This document shows positions 12,600 through 23,553 of a DNA stretch of 64,000 nucleotides, piece by piece. Position 1 is the first letter of the stretch. The number at the start of each line of letters is the position of its first letter. This DNA comes from Euonymus europaeus (lineage: Eukaryota; Streptophyta; Magnoliopsida; Celastrales; Celastraceae): the NCBI GenBank assembly GCA_963580455.1, contig OY756961.1, positions 20,937,001 through 21,001,000 on the forward strand, read 5' to 3'. Below the pieces are notes generated by a model. It searched no databases. It was not told the DNA's origin and saw only the letters and a program-made list of their open reading frames with translations. A program made the translations under genes and the position numbers.

Positions 12600-14346
12600 C
12601 ACTTGCACCACAACCTAATTGGAGGATGGAAAGTCAAGAAAGCGGGCAAAAAAGCTAGTTTTATGGATGGCAGGATCAACTATTGGATCCTCATTGACCA
12701 ACATTTGGTCAATTAGATACTCAACTTCATACTTTTCACAATCATTTTTGTTTTTATCTTCTGATGGATTAGCAGTTTGCATCCTTGCCTCTTTGGCCCT
12801 TCGATATTCCTTATAGACGACCTCATTCGGTTTGTCCAAGTCGTCCTTCTTCATGAGTATAGGGTAAAAGTTGTCCAGAAGAGAAGGATCGAGACTCATG
12901 TCAATTAGAGATCTCTGAGCCTGTTTAAAAGAATCTTGGATGGCAAAGTACTCCTCTTTATGAAGCATCAATCCAAGTTTCTTGAACTGTTTGAACTCTT
13001 CAACCCCAAGGAGGCGACCTTCTACTCGGTGTGGAACTCCATAACAGCCTTGGAAGACTCTAGCTCAGCCTTCAAGCCATTCATCTCGGCCTTTAACCAC
13101 TCTTCCTCTCTCTTTTCCGTTTTTCTCACCTCAGCCAGTTCGGCGAAAATCCTTTCCAAATTGTTCAAGGCCCTCGCCCTTTGCTCGACTGCTAACACTA
13201 CCTATTACAGTGCAGCTGTCTCATTTGTGGTCAGATCAATTATCCTACTGGCAGAATGAGAAGGCAAAAAAGGAGTTGAAAAATGAACCAAATAAATACA
13301 AGTAAAAAAGATTGACTAATCAAATTAAAATAAATTATAATAAAATGGGACCAAGCACCTCTTATAGTCTGTCGGGGTAGAGATCTTGGACACCATCTGG
13401 CCGACAAAATAAGAGTTGTTGGCCGTATCACTGACTAACACTGTCAAGTTCAATTGATGGACAACCATGTCCTCCAAACTGAGACGCCCCCACGGGGGAA
13501 CCCTAACACTAGAGGGGTGGATCAGCAACCCTAATGGTCAGACCAAAAAAGGTGAGGGATATTCTCCCTAGTGCGTAACCAAACCGTAGTATGGGACTTA
13601 GTCGATCAACGGAGCACCAGCTCTGCAGCAGTTGTCTCCCCATAATTATAGCTCCTCAGACACTTTTCCTGGGTAGCACATTTACCCTTTCCAACCCTCT
13701 TTTTTGAGGTACCAACACCCGAGGTCGAGCCGAAACTAAACATGGTCGTATATTCGCTCATGCTTTCCATATCTACAAAAATGAAAATGAATGTTAAAAA
13801 TTCGATCTAGATAAAAGAATTTTGAACAAAGACAAAATATAGATGGTCGACTTACCTATCTTAAGGACATTTAAAGAAAATACCCTCGAATGATCCTTTG
13901 AGTCGAACGCTAGAGGTACGGTCGAGTTATGAGGAAGAAATGAGATTATGGTGTCCAACCAACCCTCATAATCTTTATTTAGTTCGAGTAAAAAGTTAAA
14001 ATAACTTATCTGAAGCACTCTATAGGTATTTTTAAAAGGAAGGCTACTATGCTCGGGAAGTAGAATAGTAACAAAAAAGTAGTCTTGCTTCCATCTTTTT
14101 ATAGACGAGTCATACTTAGGGGCCTCAAAGGGCTCACAAAGTTGAAAGTAATACAGGTCTTTGATCTTCGGGTGGTGGTTCAACTTTAAATTATGTCGAA
14201 CGACGTGTGAAGAAAATGGAATGTCATACTTTGCACAAAAGGTTAGAAGGGTTAGAAGGGTATCAAGAAAGATCCATAAATTAGTAGTGAGGCAAGGAGG
14301 ACAAATGTTAAACCTACAGAAGAAGCTGGTCATGGTAGAAGGATAG
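12600..14346 (-). pseudogene. antisense ORF (aORF-like) of the Gypsy element
   Basis: Between integrase and the 3' LTR the minus strand carries decayed coding sequence. An upstream segment (14333-13794) reads CAKYDIPFSSHVV, LYYFQLCEPFEAPKY and RWKQDYFFV, a pattern I associate with the plant transposon-like antisense proteins of Tat/Retand elements. A middle segment (about 13260-13000) is charged and coiled-coil-like (ERIFAELAEVRKTEKREEEW). A downstream segment (12971-12615) is acidic and helical (NEVVYKEYRRAKEAR). Stops and frame changes interrupt it. Function of such antisense proteins is not established. The assignment rests on position, strand and short motifs. Confidence 0.6.
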
Positions 14347-14596
14347 AGAATCCGAGCTCCTAGCTCAAAGAATGGTATGATACAAAAAATTCATTATCTA
14401 TCTGATGGAAAACATTTTCATAGGGATGGATAAGCTAAATTGGTCAAGGCATATGAGTCTATTCTCTAAAATCGCAAGGGAAGATTTGTTTAGATTGAAA
14501 CTAGTGATACAAGTCAGCTCGGTATCTTTAGTGATCGGGTCTTTTCCCCTCCTATCATTGGGTGTGGAAGACGAAAAAGGGAAACATCATGATGGG

Positions 14597-15036
14597 TAAA
14601 ATATGAGGCCCAGGCCCGGCCTAAGCCTAAGCTCGAATATCGACTTCAGGCTTTTGGCCAGGCTTGGTGTAAATTCTTGAGCTCAAGGCATGCCTAGGCC
14701 CAAGAAGTTCAGGCTTTCGGGCAGGGCCTCAAGCTTGTGCTTTTGGGCTCGGACTTTAACCATTTTTATCATATATACTAATTAAATAATCATATTTTAA
14801 TATATATATATATATTATCACAATATATATGCACTGACAGTGCAATATTTATATGGTATATATATAGAATATGTATATATATATATATATGTATGTTATA
14901 TTTTTGGGCCGATCTTAAGGCTCAACCCTAAAAATGGAGCCCAAGCTCGCCTTAGGCCTAAGGTTGGGCTACCCAAGTCTGATGTCATTTCGGGCTTGGG
15001 CCAAGCTTTGGCTCGTGGGCCGTTTGGTGACCCCTA
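14597..15036. mobile_element. non-autonomous hAT-like MITE, copy 1 (nested in Gypsy)
   Basis: A 440-bp element rich in GGCCCAAG words at its ends and AT-rich in the middle. The right end is GACCCCTA, and an 8-bp near-perfect target duplication (ATGATGGG at 14589, ATGACGGG at 15037) flanks it. The left terminus has decayed. It shares a long core and right end with the element at 45381-45751. No coding capacity. Confidence 0.75.
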
Positions 15037-15527
15037 ATGACGGGGGTCAAAATGTCATCCGAGCCAACGTATTCCTACTAGGGGAAAGACCTATGACATT
15101 TACCTCGAAATGTAGGTCACTAACTATCTTAGAATCAGGAGAGTCTGAACTACTGCTAGAGGAGGAAGACGAATTAGAAGATATTATGATTAAAAAGAAG
15201 AAAAGTAAGTTTGGACTGACTTGAAGATTAGAGTATAGCTCGATCATAAGAAGAGAGAAAAAGGGATGGATGATTCAGTCTGATCATAAGAAAACATCTT
15301 GATTTTTTCCTTGGACAGCTCGGATTCTCAAAGAATTTACGCGTGGGAGGTTGGAAAGTGACAATTCTACTATTTATAGGACTCTCGGAATTATGGACAG
15401 TCCAGATCAAAAACGGCTCTTAGGATCACCATCATTTGGACCGTTGAATTATGTCAGTATGTCAAGTCATCATTACTCATTTTATCGTAAAGTGTAAAAA
15501 CATTTCTATAAAGGAGTAAGGGGCATC

Positions 15528-16097
15528 TGATATGATAAAAACATTCCAACTAATCAGAGGATGACATCTGTAGTTCTCCACCTCGGTCGGACTGCATGGA
15601 ATAGCTCGGCCACGAGATCACTTTTTGCCATCCTATCCATATCATATGTCAGGGTAACTTAGTTGGCTACCATGTTGGTCGGTCGGCGTTGTTCACTTCT
15701 AATCTGAGCAGGGTCCAATTTCTCTTAGGAGTCCTACCCCCATGAGTAGAGACACAATAAGATTATAACTCTGATAAAGACACTCAGGTGAAGAATAAGA
15801 AGAGAGTTTCATTCCTAACATAATTAGGACTCTTTAAGTCCCTATAAAAGAAGCCCCACTCACCAGGTAAAGGTCTAATCACAGCTTGCGATACTTTTGC
15901 TTAAGTTGAGAGAGATAAGACTGAACCCTCCCAATTGCGAACTATCATACTGACTTGAGCATCATAGCGGGCCTCCGAAACATTTTGGGGTCTCTCCTAG
16001 CTTACATTTACTCTTAGTGCAGGTCATCCAACTCACAAATTGCAAGTCTGACCATTTGATTATTTTCCAGATCAGCCGCACGACTTTGGCATCATCA
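15528..16097 (+). repeat. right (3') LTR of the Gypsy element
   Basis: 570 bp, starts TGATATGATAAAAAC and ends ATCATCA. It contains a TATAAAAG box near 15843. Similar to the left LTR throughout, but lacks about 120 bp of it. Confidence 0.88.
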
Positions 16098-16102
16098 CTC
16101 AT

Positions 16103-16517
16103 ATATAAAATTTCTAAATAAAATTTCTAAAGTAAATGAAGTTGAGGATGAATAGGATCTACGCAAATCTTCTATGTATGGCTAAGTTTTTGAAAGCAAA
16201 TTTTTATTACATTTTTTTAATTGTTTGAATGAAACTCTCGTTCTCTCTTAAATAAAAATTAACGAGCAAGGATAGACTATAGAAAGAAACAAAAAAAAAT
16301 TGGGGGGTAAAAGTGATTAAATCTGAAATATACAAATAAAAATGTGAAAGCAAGAAAACGAATGGCACCATTGCAAAAACCTCCAGAACCACAAAGGAGC
16401 AAGTGAACCACAGAGGTAGTAGAGTAGCCCAGTAGGTAACGAGTTGCAGATTCCGTAGAGCGAGAGACGCATACAGAGAGGGAGAACGAGAAAATTATTT
16501 CGGAAAGGAACCAGAGA
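16103..16517 (+). promoter_or_regulatory. upstream region and leader of the PP4 gene
   Basis: The first 80 bp continue the interrupted 99-bp repeat. The rest is the presumed promoter and 5' UTR, ending in a purine-rich leader (about 16455-16517). The retrotransposon therefore ends about 420 bp upstream of the PP4 start codon. No TATA box was assigned with confidence. Confidence 0.4.
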
Positions 16518-19500
16518 ATGAGTGATATATCGGACCTCGACCGGCAAATAGAGCAGCTGAAGAAGTGCGAGCCATTGAAGGAATCGGAAGTAAAGGCTCT
16601 TTGCCTTAAAGCAATTGAAATCCTCGTTGAAGAGAGCAATGTCCAAAGGGTTGATGCCCCTGTCACCGTAAGTATATATACGCCTATGTTTATGTAATTT
16701 TATATGGGTTTGTTGATTTGGTTTGTTGGGTTTTGATTCGATAGGGTTTGATTGATATGTTGATTTTGACGAGTGGGTCTTGCTTTGGTTTCTGTTTTTT
16801 TTTTGTGAAAATATTACCTTTATTCTTTTTCCTGAACGACAGTTATATGAGGAGCTATCAATATTGGCTGGAGAAAGTTGGTGGAAGTTTATAAATTCTT
16901 GATATCACTTAAAGAAAAATTTTGATTTTTATGAATTTGGGGTTGGGACCTAACGAATATGATTGGAATTCAATTTAAAAGTTTATTCCTTTTCCTCAGA
17001 ACCAAGGATTAGATGCACGGATGGATTTAGGAACATGAACACAATGCTGAAACTGCAAATTTGTATGATGAGATTTTGAATAGCTTTATTGACTAATTAT
17101 TCAAGTTCTTTCAATCACTTTGAGGCTAATTGTGTTGTATCAAGCCTGTTAAATGTCTAGAGAAGCAAAACTTCCGTAGTTTTTGCTATTGTGAGTATAA
17201 TATGCTTAGTAGCACTACAGATTGCTTGTGAACTATTAGAATGGTCGGTATTATAGCTATTTTTATGAGCTTGCAATTATTCTACAGATGTGCTCAGAGG
17301 GGGGTTGAAACAAAGCATGAGATTATGTACTGTAGAGTGTACTAACTAACTCGTATCTAACATCAAGCTGTTGCATCATGTTCGGATTTATGGACTCATT
17401 ATATATATTTTCCTTGTGACTGAGATGCCATTTAGAACTTTTGAGTTTGAAATTTATCCCCCCTTTCCTTTTGATAGGATACAAAAGAGAAAGAATATGC
17501 GCTTAGAACTTTTAAGAAAGGGTTTTATTACAAGGTGAGAGGTAAAATTGGGAATAAACTACTAGTGAAAACAGTACTCAAAATAAATAAAATGGGAAAA
17601 ATGAATTTAGGAGAGATCTTAAGTTGATATGATGATTAGAAGAAAGTTTTAAAGGAGGTGTTGTGGAAAAATGACAAACTCATTAAGGTTCTAACCTATT
17701 AATCTGGCATGTGCATATCCATTGAATTAAAGGTAAAAGGTAGAAAATTTGTATAAAGTGACCCATGGTGCATATGCTTTTTATTACTCCATATTATAAA
17801 TTGTGACAAACTTGACATGAATATGTGTCAGGGAGCAGCTTTGAATTTGGTTTTCTAAGATTAAATGATACAAGACCAACTCTTTAGAGCTCCCAAGTAT
17901 ACTGGAGTTGAGATGACATTTTCCATTGCCAGACTGATCAGGCCAATCACCAATGGGCCATTGGTGATTGGCCTCATCAGTCTACTCAAAATCAGGTTTA
18001 TAGTCGGAATTTTGTATTGGAGGAAACATTCTGATCAGCTAACATGGATCAAGTCCTGTCTGCTAGACCCAATGCAGCCTGGGCTGCCCAATTGGTTGAT
18101 TAGTTGATTTTGAGTGCAAATGACTTGTAAGAACTCTGTGTTAGATTCCATGGGAAAATTGAGTTTTGGAAAAGTTAATGTAGCCAACTTGTGTCATTTG
18201 AGTTCAGTTGAGTAATATTTGGATTCTCTTTTATGATTTGGAGCTGACGAAACTCAGGGCCGCATCTAATATGCTATGTGACATCCTAGACTGCTTATAT
18301 GCCATTTGCAGGGTCAATCTTGTGGTCCCTGACAAAAATGAAGTTCAACTTGTCAGTTTGGCTTAAAAAGCCGATGGGTCTAGGTGGTTCGAATAGTGGG
18401 AATGACGTTTTTCCTTTTGGTTGGTTCTTGTTTTTGTGCTCTTAAAACTTTTAAATGGTGTTCACAACTTCAATTGGGATGATGATGAGTCAGTTGTGAT
18501 TTTATTCTTATAGACCTTATTTTTTTATCCAGTAACCTATATATCTTTTATATATTTGAGAAATTAAGGTGTGCATCCCTCATGGATTGCTCTTACTTGT
18601 AAATCCACAATGACTAAGTTCTTATCTGTGTGAGTGGCAAAAGTTTGGTCCAACTTTTACTTGTCCACATCATGCAACACAATCTGTGAGCCAGGAAAGT
18701 TGGACTAAAATAGGACTTCCTTAAAAACATTGTTTGGTACGTTTTAATTAGCTTTGAGTATTGATTTTGATTGTTTATTCTCTCTGAAGAAAGTGTAGTT
18801 GGCTGTTATTTATTGTAGATATGTGGTGACATCCATGGGCAGTTTTATGACATGAAAGAGCTTTTCAAAGTAGGCGGCGATTGCCCAAAGACTAATTACT
18901 TGTTTCTTGGAGATTTTGTTGATAGAGGATTCTACTCTGTTGAGACATTTCTTCTTCTGTTAGCCCTAAAGGTAATTTATTTCTTGTTATTGGCATGAAG
19001 TGGGGCCTTTTATATATGGACTATTTTTACTTTCTTATCTGTCTTAATCAGAGGTAAGTATGTGTATTATTATATTCATTTGTTTGATTTATTTAATTAG
19101 CTCCACTCCTATAAAACATAACACTTGCTGAAAGAAGATTGTGGCCTTGATATATCCATCTCTGGTATAATGGAAAGCATGTCAGTTTTCCAACAAGCCA
19201 AATAGCTCTTTCGTTCTTTGAAGGTTTCCTTGGGTTAATTATATCGTTCAGTCCTTTCATTATTGAGAACTTTTAAATGGTAATGTTGGCATTTTATATA
19301 TGCACTATGCCACTTTCATTTGGGTTGCTAGTGATTGTAATTACCGTAGTTGGTGTCTGCTTCTTAGCTATGGTAAAATTTGCTTGAACGTAACTTATGT
19401 TGCTAATCTGTAATTATAATATTTTCTGATTACTTTTAGCAGTTTCTGTACATATTGTTTGACAATTTTATGAAGTTTACTCTCAGGTGAGGTATCCAGA

Positions 19501-21066
19501 TCGAATAACACTTATTAGAGGGAACCATGAGAGCCGTCAGATCACACAGGTTAGAGTCTCGCAAGTTGGTATCCATGCAAATGACTTATCTGTTCAAAAT
19601 ACTTATTAGTTCTCCTCTATTGACAGGTTTATGGATTTTATGATGAGTGTCTGCGTAAATATGGCTCTGCAAATGTATGGAGATACTGCACAGACATATT
19701 TGATTACTTGAGGTAATTCATTTTACATTTGACAAAGATTACAATCAAACTTCTTTATTGAAATATTTAGGGCTAAGAACCATGGATGACAACTAAGTAG
19801 GATATGTAGGGACAGTTTGGATATGCCTAAATATGTAATTAAGGATCTGAACATCCTTAACAATAGTTAATATTTTGGGTTCTCTTAACGGATTTCATTC
19901 AAATGGTTGACCAGTCATCATATGGAATTTGGTACCTCTGGTATTTTGCACTGCCAATTTGGATCGTGTCGTTCATATTTGTGAGTTGCATGTTATCATC
20001 CCCAATATGAGAACATTCAGTGTTCATGAGTTGGATAATTCAGATTCTTCTAGTTGGCATACAAGATCTTGACTTTTAGTTCACCAGATATCTTCTTCTC
20101 CTGGCCACCATTCTTTACGCAATCCAACAGTATTTGCTACTTTGGCATTTTGATATTATTGCTGTGGTCATTATCAGTAGTTTGTCATTGTAGTTGATTC
20201 CTGCTCTGCTTTTTTTTGTTATCTTCTATCGTAACTTCAAATTGATTCCAATTTACTACAGTCTTTCAGCTCTCATTGAGAACAAAATTTTTAGTGTCCA
20301 TGGTGGTCTCTCCCCAGCCATATCGACATTGGATCAGGTCAAATAATCTATCTTGAGATACTCTGGTTCTTTCTTTCAAGATTTTTTGCTGGGCTGTCCT
20401 AACATAAACCATTTTCCAGATACGAACAATTGATCGGAAGCAAGAAGTACCACATGATGGTGCCATGTGCGACTTACTGTGGTCAGATCCTGAAGATATT
20501 GTAGATGGTTGGGGTTTGAGTCCTCGCGGTGCTGGATATTTATTTGGTGGCAGTGTTGTAACTACTTTCAACCACGCTAACAACATTGACTACATCTGCC
20601 GTGCCCACCAGTTGGTCATGGAGGGATATAAATGGATGTTTAATAACCAAATAGTTACAGTATGGTCGGCTCCAAACTACTGTTACAGGTATATTCAAGC
20701 TTAAAATCTTATCTCTTCCATTTTTTCAGAACTTAAATAAGTTATCTTATTGTATATATGATGCAGATGTGGCAATGTAGCTGCAATCCTTGAACTTGAT
20801 GAGAATCTTAATAAGCAGTTTCGTGTGTTCGATGCAGCTCCACAGGTTTGTATATTCAAATTGAAGTACTAGTTGATACATTTTCTTGTTTCTAGCAATC
20901 TGTACTCCATAAATTTATATCATCAGTTGCATACAAAACAATTGCAAATGGTGTGATGTTTGGATTACATGAATCCCTGTATTGTTTTGTTCACTGAGAA
21001 TTGAATGAAATACAGGAATCAAGAGGAGCCCCCGTTAAAAAGCCTGCGCCAGATTATTTCTTATGA
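16518..21066 (+). CDS. PPX: protein phosphatase 4 (PPX) catalytic subunit (308 aa)
   Basis: Eight exons join in phase to give 308 residues: 16518-16667, 18819-18971, 19487-19549, 19627-19712, 20262-20337, 20420-20688, 20767-20845 and 21016-21066. This is the Ser/Thr phosphatase PP4, which acts with regulatory subunits in the nucleus and cytoplasm. All metal and phosphate motifs are present: GDIHG (53-57), GDFVDRG (81-87) and GNHE (113-116), followed by HGG and the PP4-type [11 protein letters not shown]. The C-terminus ends DYFL, the methylation-type tail of PP2A-like enzymes. The N-terminus has three residues more than I recall for plant PPX (about 305 aa). Intron 1 is over 2 kb and contains a near-perfect hairpin. 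Confidence 0.96.
17932..17982. repeat. 51-bp near-perfect palindrome in PP4 intron 1
   Basis: Two 25-nt arms (GACTGATCAGGCCAATCACC and onward to ATGG) differ at one position and are separated by a single base. Transcribed, it would form an intronic stem-loop of 25 bp with essentially no loop. Confidence 0.9.
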
Positions 21067-21521
21067 GATGGACTACTTAAACTTTTGTCCTGTTGCCTTC
21101 GACAAAACTAAATTGATGAACAGCTTTGAATGGCATTGTGGCACCAAGAATCGATGGTTTTGGCCCCCCCGCAATGATCAGCTGATTAAATGGCCGAACG
21201 AGAGAGACGTCATGTCATCCGGTTCCTGATTTATCCTTCAACACTCAATCGTTCTGTATGCATTACCATTCTTAAAAAGTTATTAAGGTACTATTTGCGA
21301 GCATTACCTTGTGTGCTATCTACAAGCGATTCTTGGAATACATAACTGTTTGTTTTGGAGAGCTGGAAAAAACACAATATATAGTGCTCGACTCGAAAAG
21401 GAGGGCATTGTTTTTATTGTGAAATACATTGATTGAAAGTTAAGCTTGAATTAGAAGTTCAGAAACTGTATACATGTTCTGGTTCTGACATCTTAAATCT
21501 GGTATGAACCAGCTTAGAGGA
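21067..21521. other. 3' UTR of the PP4 gene and intergenic DNA
   Basis: AT-rich sequence after the PP4 stop, probably its 3' UTR. No other feature seen. Confidence 0.4.
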
Positions 21522-21882
21522 CTAATTCAAGATGGTGAAGACTGATATGCCAACTCCACATAGTCGTACATAATGCCAGACTCCTGTCATGTATCCACGG
21601 GACTCTTTAGCCGAGTCATCGATGAAATAGATACGATTTTCTTTCCGTTCATCCATGTACATAATAGCAGGCATCGATATGGAGAAATGCAGACTCAGAT
21701 ATATTGCATTCTCGCCCACATCGTTCACCTTAACCCACTGCCTGTTTTGCAACTTATATACCTCAAACATAATACTCCCTGGCGCACATGAGTTGGCATA
21801 TGTGCTTCTTGACAGTTTAATATCATCAGAGTAGTTGTATATCTAAACAAGTAACAAATCTCCAGATGACTCTACAAAGTAA
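21522..21882 (-). pseudogene. DUF295/KIB-type F-box protein fragment
   Basis: The minus strand reads YFVESSGDLLLV, a stop, then MFEVYKLQNRQWVKVNDVG, followed by NRIYFIDD. This order is the C-terminal part of plant DUF295 (KIB-type beta-propeller) proteins, many of which carry an N-terminal F-box. Only about 120 residues remain, with an in-frame TAG and no upstream domain, so it is a relic. It lies tail-to-tail with PP4. Confidence 0.7.
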
Positions 21883-22102
21883 GTATTAACAGAGGAGAAT
21901 ACGACTATCCATCCATGACGTACACACTATTTCCAAAGACGAAGACGATAAGAGATTTCTTAGTTACGATTTTCAACAAGGACCATCTGTATAAGTTTCA
22001 CTGTAATAAGTTCAAAACACAATACAAAAAAGAACAACAAATATTTCAACTTTAATGAATGTTCGAATTTAAATTGGAAATAAAATCCTAAGTAAAATGA
22101 TA

Positions 22103-22439
22103 TATATCTCATGGAGTTGTATCCCATGGGATCCCATATTTTATTTCATTGTATTATTACAATGGAATAATAAATTTTATTACAATGGAATAACGTATTC
22201 CATTGTAATAATATGTATTTCACTGTACTAGAACATGTTATTCCATTGTATTATTACAATGAAATATCTCATACGTTATTCCATTGTATTATCACAATGG
22301 AATAAGAGATTCTAGCACAGTGAAATAATGTATTCCATTGTAATGGTACGCATTCCACTGTAATAAAATCTGTTATTCCATTGTATTATACAATGGAATA
22401 AATTATGGGATCTCATGGGATATAACCCCATGGGATATA
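22103..22439. mobile_element. fold-back element built of palindromic ATTCCATTGTAAT units
   Basis: The ends are inverted copies of each other over about 40 bp: the left reads TATCCCATGGGATCCCATA, and the right reverse-complemented reads TATCCCATGAGATCCCATA. The interior is a chain of ATTCCATTGTAAT words alternating with their reverse complement ATTACAATGGAAT, so the whole element can fold into nested hairpins. No coding capacity. TA or ATA lies at both edges, but the target duplication and superfamily are unclear. Confidence 0.75.
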
Positions 22440-22803
22440 AAACGGCTAATTTGCGCAACTTCTTCTCTCTTTATTCTCTTCACGCGTATTTCAATTCTGC
22501 ATATTTTGAACAATAATCTTGAATTTTCATGCTGATTTTTTTTAGATGATCAAGGTTTTACATCTTTTTTACGATTGAGAGAAGATTTTATCAAAAAGGT
22601 GAGTTTCTTATAATTTTTTCGATCCAACTGATGGATCTTGTTTGATTCATATGGTTTACATGTTATATGTTTGATTTTTGTTTTAATTTTGAGTTTAGGG
22701 TGTCTTGTTTGAATTATTAGGTGTTTTAGTTTGAATTTTTTTTTTGTTAGTTGTCTGAATATTTGATTTCGATGTAACATTCTTAGATATACACAAAAGG
22801 TCA
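22440..22803. other. leader-like AT-rich region
   Basis: A pyrimidine-rich stretch (TTCTTCTCTCTTTATTCTC) and donor-like GTGAGT follow the fold-back element. It could be the 5' leader of the MULE fragment downstream. No gene seen. Confidence 0.3.
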
Positions 22804-23248
22804 ATGTTTCATAAGAACTATGATCTTTTGCTGTTTTATGATATGGTTAAACATTGGGTTAACGTTCAATGGTATGGTTTTTTTTGTTTGTCGGAGAATT
22901 GTTTGGAAACTAATGATTTATGTTTTGCATTTTCTTTATCTAGTCATTCTCAGTGCATTCCTAATAATGATGAAGTTCTTAGAAATATGTTGTTTATTGC
23001 TGGTAACATATCTTTTGACTTATATTGATGTGTTTGCTGAGCAAATTAATTGTACAAATATTATTTATATAAAAGTGAGTGATTATGTGGACGCTGGTTA
23101 TAGTAGTCGTGTTGTTGATAAAATAAGTTATCACAATAATGAAAAAATTTCAGCTGCTAATGTGATTTCGAGTTTTAATTCTAACAAAGAAAGACGTTAC
23201 TCACATTTAATTGAACTAATGCAATCAGCCACATGCGACGGTTGCTAA
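22804..23248 (+). pseudogene. possible MULE transposase N-terminal fragment
   Basis: Two overlapping frames together read LLLFYDMVKHWVNVQWYG, then CIPNNDEVLRNMLFIAG, then YIDVFAEQIN, with a frame change near 23025. The order resembles the N-terminal region of plant Mutator-like transposases, where an 'LxNDxDVxxM' stretch is followed by a short beta-strand such as LYVE. The catalytic core is absent. The match is to a pattern and is weak. Confidence 0.4.
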
Positions 23249-23553
23249 CATGACAACCCCAATTTATTGCAGCAAGTTCTTCTCAAAAAATGCGACGTTG
23301 CCTTATTTCTAATTGGGCCTTAAATCTTTCTGGGTCCGGACTTATATCTGGCCTCAAATTCAGACCAGGGATTTTTGGGCTCAGGTTTCAAAATCACCTA
23401 ATAACTTCTCTCTTTCCTTTCAATTCTCACTCACTAAACCATCGTTCGCTCACTCTCACTCTGGGTTTAACAATCACCGAGACAACCAGCACCTCCGAAT
23501 CGCAGCGAGTCTCAGTCACCGATAACTCGCCTGAATTCTCGGAGAAACTATAC
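23249..23553 (+). promoter_or_regulatory. upstream region and leader of the 195-aa gene
   Basis: Contains an in-frame upstream ATG at 23290 that would add 88 residues of low-complexity sequence. I treat this as untranslated because the conserved-looking protein begins at 23554. Confidence 0.4.

Larger units (their letters stand above)
10438..16097 (+). mobile_element. Ty3/Gypsy LTR retrotransposon, Tat-like, internally deleted
   Basis: The element starts TGGTATTATAAAAAC at 10438 and ends GGCATCATCA at 16097, flanked by the 5-bp direct repeat CTCAT (10433-10437 and 16098-16102). The two LTRs are diverged. A purine-rich stretch (AAAGGAGTAAGGGGC) directly precedes the right LTR, as a polypurine tract should. 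Only integrase remains of the polyprotein; gag, protease and reverse transcriptase are missing, and the deletion also removes the end of the left LTR. A long degenerate antisense frame fills much of the space between integrase and the 3' LTR. A hAT-like MITE is nested at 14597-15036. Integrase type plus antisense frame suggest the Tat lineage (inference). The element is non-autonomous and old. Confidence 0.9.

Noticed and set aside
16207..16666. Minus-strand frames at the start of the PP4 gene
   Set aside because: Hydrophobic shadow of the PP4 leader and exon 1.
23290..23553. Upstream in-frame ATG extending the 195-aa protein
   Set aside because: The extension is low-complexity and the recognisable protein start is MEGVGSR at 23554.
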